Part shown: piece after piece, positions 1 through 5,766 of the stretch
Position numbering within the stretch: the stretch's first letter is position 1
Layout: each line of letters starts with the position of its first letter
Position numbers and translations under genes: made by a program
Notes under the pieces: generated by a model
Told to the model about the DNA's origin: nothing
Databases searched by the model: none
The model's input: only the letters and a program-made list of their open reading frames with translations
Source: Sphingomonadaceae bacterium
Lineage (GTDB): Bacteria; Pseudomonadota; Alphaproteobacteria; Sphingomonadales; Sphingomonadaceae
Assembly (NCBI GenBank): GCA_020446665.1
Contig: JAGREF010000364.1
Span: 1 to 9,612, forward strand
DNA length: 9,612 nucleotides
Direction: 5' to 3'

Positions 1-590
1 AGATCGCGCGCTGGGCGCTGCATGAGGCAGGGGCCAGCTATCAGACCGTGCTGGTGGACTGGGCCAACCGCCCCGCTGCCCTCGCCTCTGCCAATCCGAT
101 GGGCAAGGTGCCGGTGATCATCCACCACGCCGACAGCGGTGACCATGTGGTGACGGAAGCCGCCGCCATCTGCCACTATCTCGCTGAAACGGCGGGCCGC
201 GACCTGCTGCCCACAGATGCCGAACGCGCGGATCATTTCCGCTGGTTCTTCTTTGCCGCCGGGCCGGTGGAACAGGCGGTGGTCGCCAATGCGATGGGCT
301 GGCAGGTTCCGCCCGATCGCGAAGGTATGGCCGGTTTCGGCAATTTCGACCGCACGATCGACACGCTCGATTCGATGCTTGAAAGCGGCGACTATGTCTG
401 CGGTGATCGCTTCACCATGGCCGATGTCTATGTCGGCAGCCAGGTGGACTGGGGCCTCGCCTTCAAGTCCATCCCCAGCCGCCCCAGCTTTGAAGCCTAT
501 GCCGAGCGCCTGCGCGCCCGCGATGCCTACAAGGCGGCAAAAGCCATCGACATGGAGCTGATCGCCGCCGCGCAGGGTGGCGGGGAATAG
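1..590 (+). CDS. Glutathione S-transferase family protein, 5' end cut by window edge
   Basis: The reading frame is open from base 3 to the TAG at 588-590, giving 195 visible residues. Cytosolic GSTs are usually 200-215 residues, so only about 10-15 N-terminal residues are missing, including the usual catalytic Ser/Cys/Tyr. The N-terminal thioredoxin-like domain shows NPMGKVPVI (visible residues 31-39, with the cis-proline that contacts glutathione) and VTEAAAICHYLAE (50-62, the acidic glutathione-binding turn). The C-terminal helical domain shows GDRFTMADVYVG (134-145), the conserved N-capping box of the GST fold. GSTs conjugate glutathione to electrophiles or act as reductases or isomerases in the cytoplasm; the substrate cannot be read here. 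A GTG at base 48 lies inside the conserved fold and is not the true start. The gene is convergent with the J-domain gene across 128 bp. Confidence 0.93.
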   Translation, partial: IARWALHEAGASYQTVLVDWANRPAALASANPMGKVPVIIHHADSGDHVVTEAAAICHYLAETAGRDLLPTDAERADHFRWFFFAAGPVEQAVVANAMGWQVPPDREGMAGFGNFDRTIDTLDSMLESGDYVCGDRFTMADVYVGSQVDWGLAFKSIPSRPSFEAYAERLRARDAYKAAKAIDMELIAAAQGGGE

Positions 591-718
591 CAGGCGCCAC
601 GCGCTTGCGGCAAAGGCGCGGACGACTGTGGTCTGCGCCGCCGCGCGAACCACACCGGCGCAGCCGCAATCTTCCTCTGTGCCCCGCGCCTGTGTGAATT
701 CCCAATGCCGCCCTCGCC

Positions 719-1306
719 CTACCCAAATGCCGTGCTTTTCCGCAGTAGCTGATACGCCTCCACCACGCGGCCCAGCCGTGCTTCGTGCCGCCGGTCGCCG
801 CCATTGCGGTCGGGGTGGTAGCGGCGGACGAGTTCGGAATAGCGTTTGCGCAATTGGTGGCGGTCGGCATCGCCTTTCAGCCCCATCGCGTTCAAGGCCT
901 CGCGTTCGCGCGGGGTGAAGCGGTCATAGGCGGCACGGTTGCCTGCCGCCCTTGCCTTGATCTGGCTGGCGCGCATGCCGATGGCATCGAGCGGGTCGTC
1001 AAAGTCGGCCCAGCGCGGCATCCCGTCCACTCCGGCATCGGCGCGGAAGGCGCGGGTTTCGCGTTCCCATCCGGCGACGGGTGACTGCGCGCGGATCACC
1101 TCCTCCGCGCTCATCCCTTCGAACCAGTCATAGCCAGCGTTGAACTCGCGAACATGGTCGAGGCAGAACCAGCGCCATTCACCCGGCCCGTCAAAGCCGG
1201 AGGGCAGGCTGCCGGGCGCGCGGAATTCGCCCGCTTCCTCGCAACCGGGTGCGTCGCATTGGCGACCATCATTGTGAAAACGTCCGTGGAACCTGTCGCT
1301 GCGCAT
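719..1306 (-). CDS. J-domain-containing protein (DnaJ-like co-chaperone) with N-terminal Cys/His region
   Basis: The predicted protein has 195 residues. The J domain is at the C-terminus (about 135-190): helix II RKRYSELVRRY leads into the HPD motif at residues 164-166, followed by helix III HEARLGRVVEAYQLLR. HPD is the element that stimulates Hsp70 (DnaK) ATPase, so the protein probably recruits DnaK to a particular client. There is no Gly/Phe region or DnaJ zinc finger, so it is not DnaJ itself. The N-terminal part has C17, C22, C48 and H51 (CDAPGC and FCLDH), which could form one metal site; this is inference. I recall J-domain proteins of this layout beside BolA genes in alphaproteobacteria, consistent with the divergent BolA gene here. 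The ATG at 1304-1306 is the only start that keeps the whole N-terminal region; its ribosome binding site is weak. Confidence 0.9.
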   Translation of the reverse strand: MRSDRFHGRFHNDGRQCDAPGCEEAGEFRAPGSLPSGFDGPGEWRWFCLDHVREFNAGYDWFEGMSAEEVIRAQSPVAGWERETRAFRADAGVDGMPRWADFDDPLDAIGMRASQIKARAAGNRAAYDRFTPREREALNAMGLKGDADRHQLRKRYSELVRRYHPDRNGGDRRHEARLGRVVEAYQLLRKSTAFG

Positions 1307-1349
1307 TGTATCTTACCAAGCGAAATCCCATAAGAAATGCAAACAGGAG
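1306..1349 (+). promoter_or_regulatory. Possible promoter and ribosome binding site of the BolA operon
   Basis: The 53-bp divergent spacer is clearly more AT-rich than the genes either side. A candidate -35 TTGTAT (1306-1311, 3 of 6 to consensus) and -10 CATAAG (1329-1334, 4 of 6) are 17 bp apart. The Shine-Dalgarno AGGAG (1345-1349) ends 10 bases before the BolA ATG at 1360. The promoter for the J-domain gene must also lie here or extend into the BolA gene. The box matches are weak and assigned by eye. Confidence 0.3.
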
Positions 1350-1359
1350 TTAGAGAAAA

Positions 1360-1629
1360 ATGGCCGGGCCGCTTCAGACCGAGATGGAAAATTTGCTGGC
1401 AGAAGCGTTTTCGCCCGTGGCGCTGGACGTGATCAATGACAGCGCCAGCCACCATGGCCATGCGGGCGACGATGGCAGCGGCGAATCGCATTTCACCATC
1501 GTGATCGTGGCCGATGCCTTTGCCGGCAAGTCCCGGCTGGAAATGCAGCGCATGGTCAATCACGCGCTGGGGGACATTCCCGGCCAGCGGGTTCATGCCC
1601 TCGCCATCAAGGCCAGCGCTCCGGCCTGA
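1360..1629 (+). CDS. BolA family protein
   Basis: This 89-residue protein is the normal length for the family. It matches the BolA fold in order: amphipathic N-terminal helix (MAGPLQTEMENLLAEAF), VINDSASHHGHAG (24-36), ESHFTIVIVADAFAGKSRL (42-60), and the C-terminal VHALAI (78-83) with the conserved His at residue 79. BolA proteins bind monothiol glutaredoxins and share a [2Fe-2S] cluster, and are linked to iron regulation and stress morphology. In many alphaproteobacterial BolAs the central helix reads RHRMVN; here it is MQRMVN (62-67), so the His usually found there is Gln. IbaG-type members also carry Gln there as I recall. The start has a good AGGAG upstream. The stop TGA overlaps the next gene's ATG by one base (TGATG), suggesting translational coupling. 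Confidence 0.92.
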   Translation: MAGPLQTEMENLLAEAFSPVALDVINDSASHHGHAGDDGSGESHFTIVIVADAFAGKSRLEMQRMVNHALGDIPGQRVHALAIKASAPA

Positions 1630-2462
1630 TGCTGCTTTCGCGGACATACCATCCGTCAGAAGATCTCGCGCCCTTCGTGCGGCGTTTCTATGTGTTCGAG
1701 GCGGAATTGCCCGCCGATATGGTGATTGAGGATTTCCTGCTTTCGGAAACCGCCTTTGTCCGCTGCCTGCTGAAAGGGGACTGGGCGGGCGAGATTGCCC
1801 CCGGTGAATGGAGCCAGCCGAGCCGGACGATTTTTTTCGGGGCTAACCGCTCTCCGCTGCCGGTGCGGGTAAAGGGCAGCTTTGCCGTGGCCGGTTTTGC
1901 CATCCGCCCCAGCGGCTGGCGCGCCTTCTTCAACGAACCGCACAGCCGCTATCTCGACACGCTAATGCCACTGGCGGATTTGTGGGGTGATCTTGCCGCG
2001 TCCATGCAGGCCGGGGTCGAAAATGCAGGTAATGACGAAAGCAAGATCGCTGCAATGAGCGATGCGATCCGCGCGCGGCTGGCGCAAATCGGCAGCTGGC
2101 ACAGCGATGCACAAATGGCGAAGTTTGAACGGTTTTCCCGCATCGACAGCGCGATCCGGGTGGAGGATGCCGCGCGCGAGATTGGCCTGTCTGTCCGCCA
2201 GCTGGCGCGCCGCTGCCAGCATGCCTTTGGCCTGACTCCCAAGGCCGTGCTGCGCCGCAGCCGCTTTCTCGACATGGCCACCGCCATGCGCGGCTTTTCC
2301 AGCCCCAGCGACGAGGATCTGGCCGAATTGCGCTATTTCGATCAGTCGCATGTGACACGCGAGTTCAAGCGCTTTACCAGAATGACGCCGGGCAAATTCC
2401 GCGAGGCTGTCACTCCGCTGCAAACGGCGGGGTTGAAACTGCGCGAGGAAAGCCGGTTCTAG
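1629..2462 (+). CDS. AraC-family transcriptional regulator (helix-turn-helix, DUF6597-like N-terminal domain)
   Basis: The predicted regulator has 277 residues. The C-terminal third is a double helix-turn-helix of AraC type: the first runs over residues 176-205 (VEDAAREIGLSVRQLARRC) and the second over about 230-260 (DLAELRYFDQSHVTREFKRF), followed by the signature TPGKFRE (253-259). The N-terminal part (YHPSEDLAPFVRRFYVFE, then the stretch ending GFAIRPSGWRAFF at 89-101) resembles the DUF6597 sensor region of AraC regulators; this is recalled, not searched. The start ATG overlaps the BolA stop by one base and lacks a strong Shine-Dalgarno, so it is probably translated by coupling. The SDR gene follows after 28 bp on the same strand, which makes the SDR and hydrolase genes its likeliest targets. 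The inducer is unknown. Confidence 0.92.
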   Translation: MLLSRTYHPSEDLAPFVRRFYVFEAELPADMVIEDFLLSETAFVRCLLKGDWAGEIAPGEWSQPSRTIFFGANRSPLPVRVKGSFAVAGFAIRPSGWRAFFNEPHSRYLDTLMPLADLWGDLAASMQAGVENAGNDESKIAAMSDAIRARLAQIGSWHSDAQMAKFERFSRIDSAIRVEDAAREIGLSVRQLARRCQHAFGLTPKAVLRRSRFLDMATAMRGFSSPSDEDLAELRYFDQSHVTREFKRFTRMTPGKFREAVTPLQTAGLKLREESRF

Positions 2463-2490
2463 GATTAAGAGCACCATAAAGGAAAGAGCG

Positions 2491-3309
2491 ATGGCATTTG
2501 CAGGGCAAGCGGTGTGGATCACCGGCGCATCCTCCGGCATTGGCGCGGCTTTGGCGCGCGAACTGGCGGCGCGCGGAGCACGGCTGATCCTGTCCGGTCG
2601 CAATGAAGCGGCGCTGGCCGGGGTCGCGGCGGATTGCCCGGACCATCTGGTGCTGCCTTTTGACACCACAGATTATGCCAGCCTTCCGGCCATGGTCGAA
2701 CAGGCCGAAAGCTGGAGCGGCGGGGTGGACATGCTGGTCAACAATGCCGGTATCTCGCAACGCTCGCTGGCGAAGGAAACAGCCTTCCCCGTCTATCAGC
2801 GCATTGTCGATGTCGATCTGCTCGCCCCCATCGCGCTGACGCAGGCGCTGCTACCTGCCATGGTGGCGCGCCAGTCTGGCCGGCTGGTGTTCGTTTCTTC
2901 GGTTGCGGGCAAGGTCGGCGCGCCGCTGCGCACGGCCTATAGCGCGGCGAAATTCGGGATTATCGGCTATGCCGATGCGCTGCGCACTGAAATGTCGGTG
3001 GAGGGCATTTCTGTCCACACCATCGCCCCCGGATCAGTACAGACCGATGTCTCGCGCAATGCGCTCACCGCCGATGGCAGCCAGCGCGGACGCAGCGATG
3101 AAGCGATCGAAAACGGCATTCCCGCTGATGAAGCCGCGCGCGACATGATTGACGCCATCGCCGCAGGGGAACGGGAAATCATCGTGGCGCGCGGGGTAGA
3201 ACTGCAAATGGGCGAAATGCGCAAGACGCCCGATGCGCTGTTTGACCAGCTCGCCGCCTTCATCGCCAGCGGCTATGCGCAACAGATGGAAGAGGATGCA
3301 GGGAAATGA
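2491..3309 (+). CDS. Short-chain dehydrogenase/reductase (classical SDR)
   Basis: The protein has 272 residues, a typical classical-SDR length. The Rossmann cofactor motif TGASSGIG is at residues 11-18, and Arg37 in SGRN at the end of beta-2 suggests a preference for NADP(H). NNAG is at 84-87. The catalytic set is Ser137 (VFVSSVAGK), Tyr150 and Lys154 (YSAAK), with APGSVQTDV (179-187) as the cofactor-closing loop. All active-site residues are intact, so it is predicted to be an active NAD(P)-dependent oxidoreductase; the overall look is close to DHRS7-like SDRs. The substrate cannot be inferred. AAAGGAAAG lies just before the ATG. The stop overlaps the next start by four bases (ATGA), so it is co-translated with the hydrolase. 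Confidence 0.95.
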   Translation: MAFAGQAVWITGASSGIGAALARELAARGARLILSGRNEAALAGVAADCPDHLVLPFDTTDYASLPAMVEQAESWSGGVDMLVNNAGISQRSLAKETAFPVYQRIVDVDLLAPIALTQALLPAMVARQSGRLVFVSSVAGKVGAPLRTAYSAAKFGIIGYADALRTEMSVEGISVHTIAPGSVQTDVSRNALTADGSQRGRSDEAIENGIPADEAARDMIDAIAAGEREIIVARGVELQMGEMRKTPDALFDQLAAFIASGYAQQMEEDAGK

Positions 3310-4199
3310 CGCAATTGCAAAGGGTTACGCTCGCCTCTGGCATAGAGCTCGATGTGCAAATCAGCGGGCCGGAGGATGCCCCTGCGATCATCTTCCTGCA
3401 TGGTTTCCCGGAATCGCACCGTACATGGCGGCATCAGGTGAAGCATTTTGCCAGCCGGTTTCGCTGCATCGTGCCCGATCAGCGCGGCTATCGCGGATCG
3501 TCCAAGCCGCAGGATGTGGAAAGCTACAAACCCGACAAGCTGATCGGCGACATCTTCCAGCTGGCGGATGCGCTGGGGGTGGAGACATTCACGCTGGTCG
3601 GTCACGACTGGGGCGGCGCGCTTGCCTGGGGCGCGGCGATCATGGGGCAAATGACCGGCCGGGTCGAACGGCTGGTGATCATGAATGCCCCGCATCCGAT
3701 GATCTTCCAGAAACTGCTCTATACGCATGAGGGGCAGCGCGCCTCCAGCCAGTATATCCGCGAATTCCGAGACCCGGCAAACGATGCGCTGGTGGAAGAA
3801 CACGGGCTGGTCGGCATCCTGCTCAAAGCCGTGCGCTGGACCCGCTCCGACGCGATGGAGCAGGAAGAGCGCGACACGCTGCTGGCCGACTGGCAGAATC
3901 GTGACGCCGCGCGCGCCATGCTCAACTGGTACCGCGCCACGCCAATTGTGGTCCCGCCGATGGACGCCCCCTTCGCAGTACCCGCCGACGCGCAAATGCC
4001 CACCCTGCCCAATCTCACCATCCCCACGCTGGTAATCTGGGCGATGGACGATCTCGCCCTGCCCGCCGCCAATCTGGACGGGCTGGACACGGTGATCGAC
4101 GACTACACGCTGGTAGAAGTGCGCGACTGCGGCCATTTCGTGCCATGGGAACGCCCCGATGTGGTGAATGCAGCAATGGATGAGTTTCTGGCGCGGTAG
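3306..4199 (+). CDS. Alpha/beta hydrolase, epoxide-hydrolase-like
   Basis: The protein has 297 residues with the alpha/beta-hydrolase order typical of soluble epoxide hydrolases. The oxyanion-hole motif HGFPE is at residues 32-36 and DQRGYRGS at 58-65. The nucleophile elbow GHDWGG (99-104) has Asp101 as nucleophile rather than Ser. The acid is probably Asp249 (WAMDD) and the base His277 (DCGHFVPWE). The cap carries Tyr150 (SQYIREF) and Tyr209 (NWYRA), matching by eye the two tyrosines that activate the epoxide oxygen. An Asp nucleophile plus both tyrosines favours epoxide hydrolysis to a diol; a dehalogenase is the alternative but usually lacks this Tyr pair. The ATG overlaps the SDR stop, and AGAGGA and AGGGA precede it. 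It is the last gene of the plus-strand operon and is convergent with the SdpI-family gene across 78 bp. Confidence 0.92.
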   Translation: MTQLQRVTLASGIELDVQISGPEDAPAIIFLHGFPESHRTWRHQVKHFASRFRCIVPDQRGYRGSSKPQDVESYKPDKLIGDIFQLADALGVETFTLVGHDWGGALAWGAAIMGQMTGRVERLVIMNAPHPMIFQKLLYTHEGQRASSQYIREFRDPANDALVEEHGLVGILLKAVRWTRSDAMEQEERDTLLADWQNRDAARAMLNWYRATPIVVPPMDAPFAVPADAQMPTLPNLTIPTLVIWAMDDLALPAANLDGLDTVIDDYTLVEVRDCGHFVPWERPDVVNAAMDEFLAR

Positions 4200-4200
4200 G

Positions 4201-4256
4201 GGGTGGGAGGCTGGCCGGAAGCAAGCGTATGTGAACGGGCCTGCGGGAACCCACCC
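4201..4256. terminator. Possible hairpin between convergent genes
   Basis: GGGTGGG (4201-4207) and CCCACCC (4250-4256) are perfect 7-bp inverted repeats in the 78-bp gap between the convergent hydrolase and SdpI stops. The 42-base loop is long and no run of T follows on the plus strand, so a factor-independent terminator is uncertain. An AT-rich stretch at 4268-4280 does follow on the plus strand. Confidence 0.22.
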
Positions 4257-4277
4257 GGAGTGGACCTACTTTAAGTT

Positions 4278-4613
4278 TTAACCAGCAAGGAGCCCAGCGC
4301 CTACCGCTGCTCCGGCTGCAAGTAAGAATGTTCCCAGAGTGAGCCACCATTTCTGGTCTTCGCGGATAGTCGTTGACCGGATGATTGCCAGATTGATTAA
4401 AATTGCCGCACCGCCGCACACCACTGCTGCCATACCGGCAAAGAAGTTCGCACGATACCAGACATCTAAAGATTCCAACGTTCCCGATGTTCGCACGCCA
4501 TAAAACGAGTTAGGCGCTATCAGTTCGAGAGCCATCGGAACACCGACTAGGACGAGCAAGATGGGTGGCCAGATTCCTTCGATAATCCCTGGCTGCTTAC
4601 CCTGCCGTCTCAT
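4278..4613 (-). CDS. SdpI family membrane protein
   Basis: The small membrane protein has 111 residues and three hydrophobic segments, about residues 14-33 (WPPILLVLVGVPMALEL), 55-78 and 89-110. Between the first two is the family signature FYGVRTSGTLES followed by VWYRAN (38-55), matching the G-R-T...TL.S...W...N pattern of SdpI-like proteins. In Bacillus subtilis SdpI gives immunity to the SdpC toxin, but most homologues in other phyla have no known role; no SdpC-like or SdpR-like gene is visible here. The ATG at 4611-4613 is chosen because AGGAG (4621-4625) lies seven bases upstream; an upstream in-frame start at 4661 has no such site. Third codon positions are visibly richer in A/T than in neighbouring genes, hinting at different ancestry. 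Confidence 0.82.
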   Translation of the reverse strand: MRRQGKQPGIIEGIWPPILLVLVGVPMALELIAPNSFYGVRTSGTLESLDVWYRANFFAGMAAVVCGGAAILINLAIIRSTTIREDQKWWLTLGTFLLAAGAAVGAGLLAG

Positions 4614-4620
4614 TTGTTTT

Positions 4621-4669
4621 CTCCTGTCTGTAAGTTGGGGGAGAATAACACAGCTGAACACTGGAGCAA
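4621..4669 (-). promoter_or_regulatory. Ribosome binding site and possible promoter of the SdpI-family gene
   Basis: On the minus strand AGGAG (4621-4625) is seven bases before the ATG at 4613 and decides that start. A candidate -10 TATTCT (4642-4647) and -35 TTGCTC (4664-4669) are 16 bp apart, each a partial consensus match. The promoter boxes were assigned by eye and are weak; the Shine-Dalgarno is strong. Confidence 0.35.
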
Positions 4670-4740
4670 CTCCGGCTTCTCACTCCATCCTCTGGCATGG
4701 CGCAATTGAGGCCAAAAGCCGACAACCGCCACTCCAACCC

Positions 4741-4780
4741 GTCACCCCGGCCCTTCGACAAGCTCAGGATGACCCGGGGT
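4741..4780. repeat. Intergenic palindromic repeat containing CCTTCGACAAGCTCAGGATG
   Basis: ACCCCGG (4744-4750) and CCGGGGT (4774-4780) are perfect inverted repeats enclosing 4751-4773, which reads CCTTCGACAAGCTCAGGATG with one flanking C on the left and AC on the right. As I recall this core is scattered in many copies between genes of sphingomonads and other proteobacteria, and its minus strand reads PELVEG in one frame. Only one copy lies in this window, so repeat status rests on recall. No transposase is present. Confidence 0.6.
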
Positions 4781-4789
4781 CCCGCTTTT

Positions 4790-4873
4790 CTTCCCGCGCA
4801 ATGCGCGACCAAGGGCGATCCCAGCTTTCGCTGGGATGACGGTACCGCCCTCTAGCAGCCCAACTCCTCCGAA
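4790..4873. repeat. Dispersed repeat, copy 1, with GAAA-loop hairpin
   Basis: This stretch aligns without gaps to 6624-6707 in direct orientation. A 39-bp core (4807-4845) is identical in both; by eye about 72 of 84 bases match overall. Inside the core ATCCCAGC (4818-4825) and GCTGGGAT (4830-4837) form a perfect 8-bp stem; on the minus strand the loop is GAAA, a stable GNRA tetraloop. Read on the minus strand one frame gives VIPAKAGIALG, a peptide often called as false genes in proteobacterial genomes. This copy lies 68 bases beyond the lipoprotein stop. Confidence 0.85.
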
Positions 4874-4892
4874 TGTCGCTTTGGCGGTCATT

Positions 4893-4932
4893 GGTGCGCT
4901 TGCCAGCCAGCTTTGCCGCCAACAAGCGCACC
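4893..4932 (-). terminator. Candidate 3' hairpin of the lipoprotein gene
   Basis: GGTGCGCTTG (4893-4902) and CAAGCGCACC (4923-4932) are a perfect 10-bp inverted repeat with a 20-base spacer, starting 9 bases past the lipoprotein stop on its own strand. No T run follows on the minus strand, so it may be a 3'-end stabilising or Rho-assisted structure rather than a classic intrinsic terminator. A second 7-bp repeat interleaves with it (TTGGCGG 4881-4887 with CCGCCAA 4916-4922). Confidence 0.4.
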
Positions 4933-4941
4933 ACCGAACCA

Positions 4942-5598
4942 TCAATCGAAAAGCTTGTCTTCGGTCACGGTCTTTCCATCGAGTGCGATGATGGCATAGC
5001 CTTCGTCCTTCACATCATTGGACTTGAGGCGGCCGACATAAGAGATCCGCAATGCAAAATCGTCTCTGAACTGACCAGGTTCGACCAGGTCCACACCGGT
5101 CCAGGCATAGGTGCTGTACTTTTCGGCCAGCTTGTCGGCATTCGCTTCGAATACTTGCGAAAGCTCTGCGGCTTTCACATCCGACAAGGGCATGAGGTAA
5201 TCGTCAAGATTGAAGTCTGCCGCATTGCCTCTGGTGCTGATTTCAACTTCGGCAGGATCGGTAAACCCACCCAGCGCAGGAACATAGGTAATGCTCAGCA
5301 ACTTACGGGGATCTTCCGGGTTCTGATAATATGCTGAGCAAATGGTCACTGCGCCGGCGGGTTCGCTCGCGGAAGAATCCACCTCCGATCCGGGGCTGAA
5401 CATCGTAGTGATTTCAGAGACTTTTGCATCGTTTCCAATCTCTGCTGCCACTGCCTTGAAGCAGGCATCCGGGCCTGCAGCCAGATTCATCTCGCCGCCT
5501 GACATTCCGCCAATGCCGCCGCCCGAACCGCAAGCGGCCAGCGCCAGACACATGGCAGATGCGGCCACAACATTGCGAGTTGATCCAAAAATTGTCAT
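4942..5598 (-). CDS. Putative lipoprotein of unknown function
   Basis: The protein has 218 residues. The N-terminus is a lipoprotein signal peptide: short polar start, hydrophobic stretch VVAASAMCLALAAC and lipobox LAAC (20-23) with Cys23 as lipidation site. The +2 residue is Gly, not Asp, so outer-membrane sorting is likely by the usual rule. A Gly/Ser-rich linker (24-35) follows, then a soluble periplasmic domain of about 180 residues with Cys46 and Cys87 that could pair. I do not recognise the domain; the pattern SITYVPALGGF and the closing GYAIIALDGKTVTED suggest a beta-rich fold, which is inference only. The start has GGAGG (5605-5609) six bases upstream. An ATG four bases further upstream is out of frame. 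The gene is flanked by AT-rich leader DNA (about 5611-5660), probably its own promoter. Confidence 0.85.
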   Translation of the reverse strand: MTIFGSTRNVVAASAMCLALAACGSGGGIGGMSGGEMNLAAGPDACFKAVAAEIGNDAKVSEITTMFSPGSEVDSSASEPAGAVTICSAYYQNPEDPRKLLSITYVPALGGFTDPAEVEISTRGNAADFNLDDYLMPLSDVKAAELSQVFEANADKLAEKYSTYAWTGVDLVEPGQFRDDFALRISYVGRLKSNDVKDEGYAIIALDGKTVTEDKLFD

Positions 5599-5667
5599 TC
5601 ATTTCCTCCGTTTATACAGAAACTTATCTGAAATCAGCCAATGGGTAGAAAAATGCGAATTCGTCAT

Positions 5668-5766
5668 TCAGGGCTCTGGGCCGCGTCGATCTGCATCCAG
5701 GAACGTCCGCTTGCCGATCTCCTCGACGTGCAGCGTCCCGCGGCGACCAACGCAACGCCAATTCAC
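5668..5766 (-). CDS. Possible small ORF overlapping the crp-like stop
   Basis: A 32-codon frame starts at a GTG sharing four bases (GTGA) with the stop of the Crp/Fnr gene, an arrangement typical of coupled translation, and ends at TGA 5668-5670. Its product would contain RRGTLHVEEIGKRTFLDAD. Many of its codons end in G or C, as expected of local genes, but the frame is short, starts with GTG and matches nothing I know. It could be a chance frame or the remnant of a longer gene. Confidence 0.15.
   Translation of the reverse strand: MNWRCVGRRGTLHVEEIGKRTFLDADRRGPEP

Larger units (their letters stand above)
4614..4941. other. 328-bp non-coding gap between SdpI-family and lipoprotein genes
   Basis: The gap holds, from left to right, the leader of the SdpI-family gene (4614-4669), about 70 bases with nothing recognisable (4670-4740), the CCTTCGACAAGCTCAGGATG-type repeat (4741-4780), copy 1 of the 84-bp repeat (4790-4873), and interleaved inverted repeats just past the lipoprotein stop (4881-4932). 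I see no credible protein gene; the open frame over the repeats on the minus strand reads VIPAKAGI and PELVEG, typical of repeat DNA. Confidence 0.7.

Noticed and set aside
627..663. Interleaved short inverted repeats (TGTGGT/ACCACA and CTGCGCC/GGCGCAG) in the GST/J-domain gap
   Set aside because: Arms are only 6-7 bp in very GC-rich sequence and no T run follows on either strand; probably chance, though a terminator for the convergent genes is expected in this gap.
3273..4136. 287-codon minus-strand frame opposite the alpha/beta hydrolase
   Set aside because: It is a shadow of a gene with intact catalytic motifs and has no recognisable domain or ribosome binding site.
4278..4661. Toxin-immunity (Sdp-like) system at the SdpI-family gene
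   Set aside because: No SdpC-like toxin, SdpAB maturation or SdpR repressor gene is adjacent; the neighbours are a lipoprotein and a hydrolase.
4742..4945. 67-codon minus-strand frame reading VIPAKAGI and PELVEG
   Set aside because: It consists of translated intergenic repeats, a well-known source of false genes; no ribosome binding site.
4873..5337. 154-codon plus-strand frame opposite the lipoprotein
   Set aside because: The minus strand has a signal peptide, lipobox and strong Shine-Dalgarno; the plus frame has none of these.
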